Below are positions 29,782 through 37,189 of a stretch of DNA of 52,976 nt, piece after piece (within the stretch, counting starts at the first letter, position 1; every line of letters begins with the position of its first letter). The notes beneath the pieces are model-generated. The model saw nothing but the letters and a program-made list of their open reading frames with translations, ran no database searches and was not told the origin of the DNA. This DNA comes from Elusimicrobiota bacterium (GTDB lineage Bacteria > Elusimicrobiota > Elusimicrobia > UBA1565). The DNA lies in NCBI GenBank assembly GCA_003450735.1, contig DMEZ01000035.1:73389-126364 (forward strand). The letters are read 5' to 3'. The translations under genes and the position numbers were made by a program.

Positions 29782-30572
29782 ACCAGCAGCAGGATCAGCG
29801 CCCAGAGGGCCAGGACGAGCCCGGGCGGAAGCAGGACCCACCGCAGGTTCTCGACGCGCAGAGGCCGGTCGTGCGCCCGGAAGGACGCCAGGAATTCGCT
29901 GAAAGGCTTCTCGAAGCGCTCCGCGTCGCCGTTCGCCGACAAGAGCTTGATGAGGTAGGAGCGCCCCGAGCCGGGCAGCACCACGAGCGTCCCCTTGAGC
30001 TGGCCCGGCGGCGGCATCCAGGGATCGTCGTCGAGCTTCATCACGCCGAACCCGCCGGACACCCGCAGGCGCACGGCCTGGAGCCGGTCCACGTCCACCT
30101 CGTCGGAGGAATCCAGCCTCCAGCCCGAGCCCTGGAACTCGGAGGCGACGAGCTCCGCGCCCCCCGAACTCGCCAGAGCCGCCGGGCCGATGAGCACCTG
30201 GATCAAGGCCCCTTCCGCGCTCAGCCGGGCCGCCTCCACGACGGGCCCCGTCGTCCGGACGCTCGGCTCCAGCTTCCAGCCGTAGGGCGGCACGAAGGCC
30301 AGCTTGTGCTCGGCGTCGGCGCGGGCCTTGTCCGGCAGGGGCATGCTCGAGGGCGGCAAAAGCCCCAGCCAGGCGGACACGCCCGCGGCCGCCAGGATGG
30401 CCGCGGACCACTCCAGGACATGCCGCTTCGGCTTGGGCTTCGGCGGAGGGGGCGGGAGGGGCTTCGGGGCCTTGGCTTTGGCCTCGAGCCACGCCAGGAA
30501 GACGATGCCGCAGCTGAGGCAGCGGGTCTCGCCCAGGAAATGCGGATGCCCGCACTTGGGACACTTGGTCAC
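29778..30572 (-). CDS. Zinc-ribbon membrane protein of unknown function
   Basis: The protein has 264 residues from a GTG start. The first 20 residues form a zinc ribbon with four cysteines (CPKCGHPHFLGETRCLSCG). A lysine/proline-rich linker, a membrane helix (about 53-70, WSAAILAAAGVSAWLGLL), an outside domain of about 150 residues (SVRTTGPVVEAARLSAEGAL; GSGRSYLIKLLSANGDAERF) and a final helix at the C-terminus (about 247-264) follow. This two-helix layout with a cytoplasmic zinc ribbon suggests a sensor or an assembly factor, but no family is recognised. The promoter is leaderless-like. Confidence 0.7.
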   Translation of the reverse strand: MTKCPKCGHPHFLGETRCLSCGIVFLAWLEAKAKAPKPLPPPPPKPKPKRHVLEWSAAILAAAGVSAWLGLLPPSSMPLPDKARADAEHKLAFVPPYGWKLEPSVRTTGPVVEAARLSAEGALIQVLIGPAALASSGGAELVASEFQGSGWRLDSSDEVDVDRLQAVRLRVSGGFGVMKLDDDPWMPPPGQLKGTLVVLPGSGRSYLIKLLSANGDAERFEKPFSEFLASFRAHDRPLRVENLRWVLLPPGLVLALWALILLLV

Positions 30573-30578
30573 GTGAAG

Positions 30579-30584
30579 ATGATA
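30579..30584 (-). promoter_or_regulatory. -10 box of a predicted leaderless zinc-ribbon transcript
   Basis: TATCAT on the minus strand ends 6 bases before the GTG at 30572. No Shine-Dalgarno sequence is visible. Confidence 0.5.
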
Positions 30585-30606
30585 CTACAGAAAGCGCGGG
30601 AAGCGG

Positions 30607-30888
30607 CTACGTTCGGACGCTGATCTTCTCGGGCAGGACGATCGGCTCGGAGTCGGCCTGGTGGGAGTACTGGTAGCGGGCCTGCTGCCAGGAGAGCCGG
30701 CCGGCGTGCTCATCCTCGTCGCTGAGGAGGGTCACGTAGCGGCGGCGGCGTGAGAGGTCGGACACATAGTGCTTGGCCTCCAGGATGGGGTCGAAATCCT
30801 GGAAGACGAGGTCGATGAGCATCTTCAGCACGATCCCTAGGCCGAAGAGCCCGATTCCGAGGCAGAGGATGAATCTCATGTACATCAT
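30607..30888 (-). CDS. Small single-TM protein of unknown function
   Basis: The protein has 93 residues. The N-terminus is a long hydrophobic helix (about 3-28, MRFILCLGIGLFGLGIVLKMLIDLV), probably a membrane anchor rather than a cleaved signal. The remaining 60 residues are polar and charged (DLSRRRRYVTLLSDEDEH) and lack a recognisable domain. I chose the ATG at 30888 because a GAGGG ribosome-binding site lies 8 bases upstream; much longer upstream frames would cross into the uvrB coding strand. The gene is divergent from uvrB. Function unknown. Confidence 0.6.
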   Translation of the reverse strand: MMYMRFILCLGIGLFGLGIVLKMLIDLVFQDFDPILEAKHYVSDLSRRRRYVTLLSDEDEHAGRLSWQQARYQYSHQADSEPIVLPEKISVRT

Positions 30889-30906
30889 GTCCGTTCCCTC
30901 ATGGAT

Positions 30907-30912
30907 ATTGTA
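30907..30912 (-). promoter_or_regulatory. -10 box upstream of the small TM protein
   Basis: TACAAT on the minus strand ends 18 bases before the ATG. It leaves a short leader that contains the GAGGG site. Confidence 0.5.
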
Positions 30913-31007
30913 GCACAAGAACCGCCCCATCGAAGGGCCGAAAGGGCCCGGAATGGGCTTCCGAGGGCCTAGGCGTTTCTGGGCCCAAGGTCCTAGACGC
31001 CGTTTAG

Positions 31008-31013
31008 TATAAT
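31008..31013 (+). promoter_or_regulatory. -10 box of the uvrB-nadC-birA transcript
   Basis: A consensus TATAAT ends 11 bases before the uvrB ATG. The gap has no Shine-Dalgarno sequence, so the leader should be only a few bases long. Confidence 0.6.
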
Positions 31014-31024
31014 CCCCATCATCC

Positions 31025-33022
31025 ATGGAGCGCTTCCGCCTCGTCTCGGAGTTCAAGCCGGCCGGCGACCAACCCGCCGCCATCGCCGAGCTCTGCGCGG
31101 GCCTCTCCCGGGGCGAGCGGCGCCAGGTCCTCCTGGGCGCCACCGGCACCGGCAAAACCTTCACGGTCGCCTCCGTGGTCGAGAAGCTCCAGCGCCCGAC
31201 CCTCGTGCTCTCCCCCAACAAGGTGCTGGCCGCCCAGCTCTACGCCGAGTTCAAGGCCTTCTTCCCGGACAACGCGGTCGAGTACTTCATCTCCTATTAC
31301 GACTACTACCAGCCCGAGGCCTACGTCCCCTCGACCGACACCTACATCGAGAAGGACGCGGCCATCAACGAGCACATCGAGAAGCTCCGCCTGAAGGCCA
31401 CGAGCGCGCTGCTCTCCCGGCGGGACGTCCTCGTGGTGGCCTCGGTGTCCTGCATCTACAACATCGGCTCGCCCGACAACTACCAGGGCCTCTGCGTGGC
31501 CCTGAAGAAGGGCCGGCCGCTGACCCGCGGGGAGCTCCTCGAGCGCCTCGTCGCCTCGCACTACGAGCGCAACGAGGTCGAGTTCGTCCCCGGGAAGATG
31601 CGGGTGAAGGGCGCCTTCGTGGACGTCTTCCCGGCCTACGAAGAGGAGGCCCTGCGCATCGAGCTCGAAGACGGGGCCGTGCGCTCGCTGACCCGGCTCG
31701 AGCCGCTCACCGGACGGCGCCTGGGCCCGCTCGAGGAGGCGGTGATCTACCCCGCCACCCACTTCGTGTCCACCCGGCCCGAGGTGGAGCGGGCCCTCCT
31801 CACCATCCAGGCCGAGCTCGGCGAGCGGCTCGACGAGCTGAAGGGGAAGGGCAAGCTCCTGGAGGCCCAGCGCCTCGAGCAGCGCACGCGCTACGACATG
31901 GAGATGCTGCGCGAGCTGGGCTTCTGCCACGGCATCGAGAACTACTCCCGCCACCTGAGCGGCAGGCCGCCCGGGGCCCGGCCCTACTGCCTGCTCGACT
32001 ACTTCCCGGACGACTACCTGCTCGTGGTCGACGAGTCCCACGTGAGCGTCCCCCAGGTCCGGGGGATGTTCGAGGGCGACCGCGCCCGCAAGCAGACCCT
32101 CGTGGACTTCGGCTTCCGACTGCCCTCCGCCCTGGACAACCGGCCGCTCAAGTTCGCCGAGTTCGAGGCCCTGGCCCGCCAGGCCCTCTTCGTCTCCGCC
32201 ACCCCCGGCCCTTACGAGCTGAAGGCCGCCGGCGGGGCGTTCGCGGAGCAGATCATCCGCCCGACCGGCCTCGTGGACCCCGAGGTCCTCATCCACCCGA
32301 CCGAAGGCCAGATCCCCCACCTCATCGGGCTCATCGAGGAGCGCGTCAAGCGCAAGGAGCGCTCGCTGGTCCTCACCCTGACCAAGCGCACCGCCGAGGA
32401 CCTCTGCGATTTCCTGACGAGCAAGGGCCTGCGGGTGCGCTACCTGCACTCGGACATCGACGCCATGACCCGCGTCGAGATCCTCCAGGACCTGCGCAAG
32501 GGCGACTTCGACGTGCTCGTGGGCATCAACCTGCTGCGCGAGGGCCTCGACCTGCCCGAGGTCTCGCTGGTGGCCATCCTCGAAGCGGACAACGAGGGCT
32601 TCCTGCGCAGCGAGACCACGCTCATCCAGATCTCGGGGCGGGCCGCGCGCAACGCGGGAGGCGAGGTGGTGCTCTACGCCGACAAGAGGACGGGCTCGAT
32701 GGAGCGGGCCCTCTCGGAGATGGAGCGGCGCAGGAAGAAGCAGCTGGCCTACAACCGGCTCCACAAGATCACCCCGAAGACGATCAAAAAGGCCATCACC
32801 GACCTTGCGGAGTTCCAGACCAAGGCCAAGCGCGAGGGCTTGAAGCTGGTCCAGCGGGCCGCGCAGTCGCGCCCGCTCACCCCGCGCAGCGTGCCCCACC
32901 TCCTCTCCGCCCTGGAGCGGCAGATGAAGGAGGCGGCCGACAACCTGGACTTCGAGCTCGCGGCCCTGCTCCGGGACCAGATCTTCGAGCTCCGTGAGAT
33001 GGCGCCGAGGAGGAAGAAATGA
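31025..33022 (+). CDS. uvrB: Excinuclease ABC subunit B
   Basis: UvrB is the damage-verifying helicase of nucleotide excision repair and works with UvrA and UvrC. At 665 residues it is full length. It shows LLGATGTGKTFTVA (Walker A, about 37-50), the beta-hairpin region YYDYYQPEAYVPSTDTYIEK, VVDESHVSVPQ (DEAD-like box, about 336-346), LFVSATPGPYE, and helicase motifs V-VI (VGINLLREGLDLPEV; QISGRAARN). The C-terminal UVR domain (about 630-660, ALERQMKEAADNLDFELAALLRDQI) binds UvrC. It heads a tightly packed operon with nadC and birA. Confidence 0.97.
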   Translation: MERFRLVSEFKPAGDQPAAIAELCAGLSRGERRQVLLGATGTGKTFTVASVVEKLQRPTLVLSPNKVLAAQLYAEFKAFFPDNAVEYFISYYDYYQPEAYVPSTDTYIEKDAAINEHIEKLRLKATSALLSRRDVLVVASVSCIYNIGSPDNYQGLCVALKKGRPLTRGELLERLVASHYERNEVEFVPGKMRVKGAFVDVFPAYEEEALRIELEDGAVRSLTRLEPLTGRRLGPLEEAVIYPATHFVSTRPEVERALLTIQAELGERLDELKGKGKLLEAQRLEQRTRYDMEMLRELGFCHGIENYSRHLSGRPPGARPYCLLDYFPDDYLLVVDESHVSVPQVRGMFEGDRARKQTLVDFGFRLPSALDNRPLKFAEFEALARQALFVSATPGPYELKAAGGAFAEQIIRPTGLVDPEVLIHPTEGQIPHLIGLIEERVKRKERSLVLTLTKRTAEDLCDFLTSKGLRVRYLHSDIDAMTRVEILQDLRKGDFDVLVGINLLREGLDLPEVSLVAILEADNEGFLRSETTLIQISGRAARNAGGEVVLYADKRTGSMERALSEMERRRKKQLAYNRLHKITPKTIKKAITDLAEFQTKAKREGLKLVQRAAQSRPLTPRSVPHLLSALERQMKEAADNLDFELAALLRDQIFELREMAPRRKK

Positions 33023-33873
33023 CGCTCGACAGGATCTCGAAAGCCCTCGTGCGGCTGGCGCTGGAGGAGGACCTCGGCCGCGGCGATGTCACGACGCAGG
33101 ATTTCGTTTCCCCGGGCCTGCGGCTGAAGGGCCGCTTCCTCGTCAAGAGCGCGGGCGTTTTCTGCGGCACGGCCGCCGCAGAGGAGGTGTTCCGGCTCGC
33201 CGCCCCGGGGACGCGCCTGCGCTGGCTCAAGAAGGACGGCGACTGCGTGAAGGCCGGGACGGTGGCGGGCGTGCTGAGCGGCGGCCGGCGCATCCTGAGC
33301 GCCGAGCGCACCGCGCTGAACTTCCTCCAGCGGCTCTCCGGCATCGCGACCCTCACTCGGGCCTACGCCGAGCGAGCGCGCGGCACCCGGGCCCGCATCT
33401 TCGACACCCGCAAGACGGCGCCGGGCTTCCGGGCGCTGGACAAAGCGGCGGTCCTGGCCGGCGGCGGATGCAACCACCGCCAGGGCCTCTACGACATGGC
33501 GATGCTCAAGGACAACCACCTGGCCGCCCTCGAGCCCGCCGAGTTGGCCCGGCGCTTGGCCCGCTTCCGCCGCCGCCGCAAGGGCGTCTTAGTCGAGCTC
33601 GAGGCCAAGACGCACGGCGAGGTCGTCCTGGCGGCCCGGCTCGGCGCGGACGTCGTGATGCTCGACAACATGAGCCGGGCCCGCCTTCGCCGCGAGATCG
33701 GCTGGCTGAGGGCCCACGCGCCGAAGGCCGGGATCGAGGTCTCAGGCGGCCTCGGGCTCGAGGACATCCGCCCGCTCGCGCGGCTGGGGCCCGACCGCAT
33801 CTCGGTCGGGAAGCTCACCCATTCCGCCCCGGCGCTGGACATCAGCCTGGAGCTCGAGGGGACGGGGACATGA
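33019..33873 (+). CDS. nadC: Nicotinate-nucleotide pyrophosphorylase (carboxylating)
   Basis: NadC converts quinolinate and PRPP to nicotinate mononucleotide in de novo NAD synthesis. The protein has 284 residues with the family marks LEEDLGRGDVTT (about 15-26), ERTALNFLQRLSGIATLT (about 96-113), DTRKTAPGFRALDKAAVLAGGGCNHR (about 133-158), MLKDNHL and MLDNMS, and ends with EVSGGLGLEDIRPLARLGPDRISVGKLTHS. The ATG overlaps the uvrB stop by 4 bases and its stop overlaps birA by 4 bases. No nadA or nadB gene is in the window. Confidence 0.96.
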   Translation: MTLDRISKALVRLALEEDLGRGDVTTQDFVSPGLRLKGRFLVKSAGVFCGTAAAEEVFRLAAPGTRLRWLKKDGDCVKAGTVAGVLSGGRRILSAERTALNFLQRLSGIATLTRAYAERARGTRARIFDTRKTAPGFRALDKAAVLAGGGCNHRQGLYDMAMLKDNHLAALEPAELARRLARFRRRRKGVLVELEAKTHGEVVLAARLGADVVMLDNMSRARLRREIGWLRAHAPKAGIEVSGGLGLEDIRPLARLGPDRISVGKLTHSAPALDISLELEGTGT

Positions 33874-34409
33874 TCCACCGCTACAAGAAACTGCCTTCGA
33901 CCCAGGACCTGGCCCGAAAGCTGGCCGAGGACGGAGCCCCCCCCTGGACGATCGTTCTCGCGCGGGAGCAGACGAAGGGCCGGGGCCGGATGGAACGACG
34001 CTGGTTTTCCGGCCCCGGCGGGCTCTATTTCTCGATCGTCCTGCGCCCGAAGATCGCGCCCGAGTCGCTCGCAAAGCTCAGCCCCGCCGTCGGCGAAGCC
34101 TGCGCGCGCGCGCTGTGCAGGGCCACGGGGCTCGAGACCACGGTCAAGCCGCCCAACGACGTCCTGGCGCGCGCGCGCGGCGGGACGTTCAAGAAGGTCT
34201 GCGGCATCCTTCTGGAAGCATCGAGCGGCTCGAAAACGGTATACTGGCTGGTGGCCGGCGTGGGGGTCAACGTCTCCAACCGCCTGCCGAAAAGCCTCCC
34301 CGAGGCCGCGAGCCTGAGCGCTCTCGCGGGGAAGAGGCTGAGCGCGTCCAAGGTCCTGGCCGCGCTGCTGGACGAGTTGCGGAACGTGCTGGAACCCGCA
34401 AGGAGCTGA
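33870..34409 (+). CDS. birA: Biotin-[acetyl-CoA-carboxylase] ligase
   Basis: The protein has 179 residues and contains only the ligase part, without the DNA-binding domain of E. coli BirA. KLPSTQDLARKLAEDG opens the fold. The biotinyl-AMP-binding loop is EQTKGRGRMERRWFSGPGGLYFSIVLRP (about 33-60), followed by VKPPNDVLA and KKVCGILLEASS. It transfers biotin to carrier proteins such as acetyl-CoA carboxylase. It is shorter than usual (most ligases have a C-terminal SH3-like domain), so it is a minimal enzyme. It is translationally coupled to nadC. Confidence 0.9.
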   Translation: MIHRYKKLPSTQDLARKLAEDGAPPWTIVLAREQTKGRGRMERRWFSGPGGLYFSIVLRPKIAPESLAKLSPAVGEACARALCRATGLETTVKPPNDVLARARGGTFKKVCGILLEASSGSKTVYWLVAGVGVNVSNRLPKSLPEAASLSALAGKRLSASKVLAALLDELRNVLEPARS

Positions 34410-34411
34410 GG

Positions 34412-34801
34412 ATGGCCCGTGTCCTGATCGTAGACGACGAGAAAGAAGTCGTCTTCCTCATCAAGTTCATCCTGGAGAAGAGCGGCTACACCGTCGCCAC
34501 CGCCTCCAACGGCCAGGAAGCCCTGGCCGCCCTGGGAGTCGAGCCCAGCGACCCCGCCGTCCAGCTCCCCGACATCATCCTTCTCGACGTGATGATGCCC
34601 GTCATGGACGGCTACACCACGAGCGTGAAGATCCGGGAGAACGAACGTACGCGCAAGGTCCCCATCCTGGTCGTGACGGCCCACGGAGACATGCGCCACC
34701 TCTTCGAGGCCTCCTCGAGCATCTCCGGCTACCTCCAGAAGCCCTTCGAGCCCAAGTTCCTCAAGGAGCAGGTGGACAAGATCCTCACGAGCGCCCCCTG
34801 A
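34412..34801 (+). CDS. Single-domain response regulator
   Basis: The protein has 129 residues and is a CheY-like receiver with no output domain. The acidic pair is in VLIVDDEKE (Asp8, Asp9), the phosphorylated Asp in DIILLDVMMPVMDG is about residue 59, the switch Thr is in ILVVTAHG and the conserved Lys is in LQKPFEP. An AAGGAG ribosome-binding site, two bases after birA, precedes the ATG. It must signal through protein contacts. It directly precedes the polysaccharide-type genes (2 bases to the next ATG), so it probably controls export or synthesis; no histidine kinase is nearby. Confidence 0.92.
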   Translation: MARVLIVDDEKEVVFLIKFILEKSGYTVATASNGQEALAALGVEPSDPAVQLPDIILLDVMMPVMDGYTTSVKIRENERTRKVPILVVTAHGDMRHLFEASSSISGYLQKPFEPKFLKEQVDKILTSAP

Positions 34802-34803
34802 GC

Positions 34804-36336
34804 ATGCCGCGCCTCCTGCTCGCCCTGGCTTTGCTCCTCCCCGCCCTCCCCTCGGCCGGGGAGGACCTCTACTCGCTGGGGATGGAGCAGCGCCGGCGCG
34901 GCGACCTGCAGGAGGCCAAGCGCACCTTCCTCAAGATGCTCGACCGGGACCCCCAGAGCGGGGGCGCCCTCGAGGGCCTCGGCCTGGTCTGCCTGTCTTT
35001 GCGCGACTACGAGGGGGCCCGGGAACACCTGTCGCGGTGGAACCAGATGAAGCCCGGCAGCGCCTACATCCTCTGGAACCTCGCCCGGGCGGACTCGGCC
35101 CTCGAACGGGAGGAAGACCTCTTCAACGACCTGCGCGGCGCTTCCGAGGCCGACCCCCTGGACCTGCGCATCTGGCGCCGCCTCGACGACCTCCTGGCCT
35201 TGAGGCCCGGGGCCCTGCCCTTCGGCCGCATCTACAAATCCATCGGCACCGAGGACCTGCAGACCGCGCGGCCCCAGCGCATCGTCTACGAAGGCCGCTC
35301 CGGCGGCTTCAAGCTCCAGGCCCGCCCCCATCGGCGGCTCGACCTCGTCTTCGGGTACGGGGCGCGCCAGGAGGCCCAGCGCAACGACACGCGGGGCTTC
35401 AGCTATTTCGACATCCTCGACCAGAACCTCTCCTTCGGACTCCGCGCGAGGCCCCGCAAGGGGCTCGACTTCGCGGGCGAGTACGGCCAGTCCTTCCTTT
35501 CGGACAACAAGGGGCAGGGCGTCGGGAACTCCGCCTTCTCCCGCGCGAAGCTCTCCGGCGAGTGGCGCACGCGGCCCCTGACCCTGCGGGCCAAGGCCGC
35601 CCGCGAGCCCTACTTCCTGCGCGGCGCGGGCGGCAGCTCCTACTTCGCCATCCTGCGCGACGCGAGCGCGAACCTGGAGGCCGAATCCGACGTCCAGGGC
35701 GTCACCCTCCTCCTCCGGGGCGGCCTCGAGGCCTTCTCGGAGCACACCACCCTGCGGCGCTGGTCGCTCTCCGGCATCAAGGAATACGGCAACCACCTCT
35801 TCCGGGCGGGGTTCTCGAAGTCCTACCAGGAGTACACGGGCGCGGCCCCGGACGGCCGCATCCAGTTCGTCGGCAACGACGCCTGGAGCGCGCGCTACCG
35901 CCTGCTTCGGGAGGACTTCTACCGGGCGGACCTCGGCTACAGCTACTCGTCCTATTACGACGCGAACCGCCTGCAGGAGCTCGACGGCGGCCTCGCCCTC
36001 TGGGCGCCCTTCTACCGCCCGCTCTGCCTCGAGTACCGCTTCGACGCCGTGGACTACCGCGCGCCCGTGGACGGCTACCGCTCGAGCGACTCGACCGAGC
36101 ACTGGGTCGGCCCGCACTGGCGGCGCATGCTGCGGCCGGGCTGGTGGGCCCACCTCGCCTGGGAGCACGGCTTTGAAAGCGACACGCGCGGGGCCTACGA
36201 CGCGAACGCCGTCCTCGGCGAGACGGAATACTATCTGCGCGACCGGCTCTCGGTGCAGCTGCAGGGCCGGCTGAGCCGCAGCACCGTGCGAGATGACTCC
36301 TACTCCCTCCGCCTGGCTGGACGCTGCAGCTTCTAG
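34804..36336 (+). CDS. TPR-outer-membrane barrel protein (PgaA-like exporter candidate)
   Basis: The protein has 510 residues. A signal peptide (about 1-18) is followed by three or so TPR units (about 20-140: EDLYSLGMEQRRRGDLQEAKRTF; GALEGLGLVCLSLRDYEGAREHL). From about 155 the sequence is alternating barrel strands rich in Tyr/Arg (GGFKLQARPHRRLDLVFGYG; RADLGYSYSSYYDANRL), and the chain ends in GRCSF with terminal Phe. PgaA, PelB and BcsC, which export polysaccharides, share this TPR-plus-barrel plan but have many more TPRs. The neighbouring glycosyltransferase and deacetylase-like genes support an exporter role. It overlaps the next gene by 44 bases. Confidence 0.7.
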   Translation: MPRLLLALALLLPALPSAGEDLYSLGMEQRRRGDLQEAKRTFLKMLDRDPQSGGALEGLGLVCLSLRDYEGAREHLSRWNQMKPGSAYILWNLARADSALEREEDLFNDLRGASEADPLDLRIWRRLDDLLALRPGALPFGRIYKSIGTEDLQTARPQRIVYEGRSGGFKLQARPHRRLDLVFGYGARQEAQRNDTRGFSYFDILDQNLSFGLRARPRKGLDFAGEYGQSFLSDNKGQGVGNSAFSRAKLSGEWRTRPLTLRAKAAREPYFLRGAGGSSYFAILRDASANLEAESDVQGVTLLLRGGLEAFSEHTTLRRWSLSGIKEYGNHLFRAGFSKSYQEYTGAAPDGRIQFVGNDAWSARYRLLREDFYRADLGYSYSSYYDANRLQELDGGLALWAPFYRPLCLEYRFDAVDYRAPVDGYRSSDSTEHWVGPHWRRMLRPGWWAHLAWEHGFESDTRGAYDANAVLGETEYYLRDRLSVQLQGRLSRSTVRDDSYSLRLAGRCSF

Positions 36337-37189
36337 GCTGGGCCTGCGCCTGGCCCTGCTCGCGGCCGCCGCCTGGACCGCCTCCGCGGCCGCCGGGATC
36401 CGCCTCCCCTCCATGAGCCCCGCGTCGGCCGCGCAAACGCTGGAGCGGCTGGAGGACGCGCGGGCCGAGGACGAGCCCCGCAAGGCCCTGCGCCAGGTCC
36501 GGCGCCTGCTGAGATCCTTCCCCGAGCGGCCGGAGTATCTGCGGGCCGAGGCGGAGCTCCTCACCCAGCTCCGGGACATGAAGGGCGCCGCCGCCGACTG
36601 GGAGGAGTTCCTCGCCGTGGCTCCGTTCCCGGCCGAGGCCTGCCCCCAGCTGGGCCGGGCCTACGAAGCGCTCGGCCTCCCGGAACGGGGGCTCGACGCC
36701 CACCGCCGCTGCTACGAGCTCGACGAGGGCAAGCCCGATCCGATGCTCTTCTACGCCCTCGCCCTCTCCGGGCACCGGCGCTACGACGAGGCCGAGAAGC
36801 TCTTCCAGCGCATCCTCGAGATCAGCCCCGGCTACACCGACGCCCGGGTGGGCCTCATCCGCGTCAAGATCGAACAGAACCGGCTCGAGGAGGCCGAAAA
36901 ACTGCTGCCGGAGACTTTGCGCATCGCCGGGGGGAAGAGCGCGGACGCCCTGCTGACCGCCTCCATGGTGGCCGAGAAGCGGGGCGAGCGCGAGCGGGGC
37001 CGAGCCTACCTGCGGGATGCCCTGAAAGTCAGTCCCTCCTACACCGACCTCTACCGGCGCCTAGGGCGGCTCTGCGAGCAGGATGGCCTGAAGGACGAGG
37101 CGAAGAAGGTCTACGCCTCGCTGCTGGAGATCCAGCCCTCCGACGCGCCGGCGCGCCGGCGCCTGCGGACACTGGAGGCCGGCAAGTGA
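36293..37189 (+). CDS. Secreted or membrane-anchored TPR protein
   Basis: The protein has 298 residues. A hydrophobic segment near the N-terminus (about 17-35, LGLRLALLAAAAWTASAAAG) acts as a signal or anchor. TPR repeats then fill about 45-290 (KALRQVRRLLRSFPERPEYLRAEAELL; YDEAEKLFQRILEISPGYTDARVGLI; DEAKKVYASLLEIQPSDAPARRRL). It could supply the periplasmic TPR scaffold that the short TPR part of the preceding barrel lacks. The ATG I use lies 44 bases inside the previous gene; no better start is visible, and the exact N-terminus is uncertain. A 4-base overlap couples it to the sulfatase gene. Confidence 0.75.
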   Translation: MTPTPSAWLDAAASRLGLRLALLAAAAWTASAAAGIRLPSMSPASAAQTLERLEDARAEDEPRKALRQVRRLLRSFPERPEYLRAEAELLTQLRDMKGAAADWEEFLAVAPFPAEACPQLGRAYEALGLPERGLDAHRRCYELDEGKPDPMLFYALALSGHRRYDEAEKLFQRILEISPGYTDARVGLIRVKIEQNRLEEAEKLLPETLRIAGGKSADALLTASMVAEKRGERERGRAYLRDALKVSPSYTDLYRRLGRLCEQDGLKDEAKKVYASLLEIQPSDAPARRRLRTLEAGK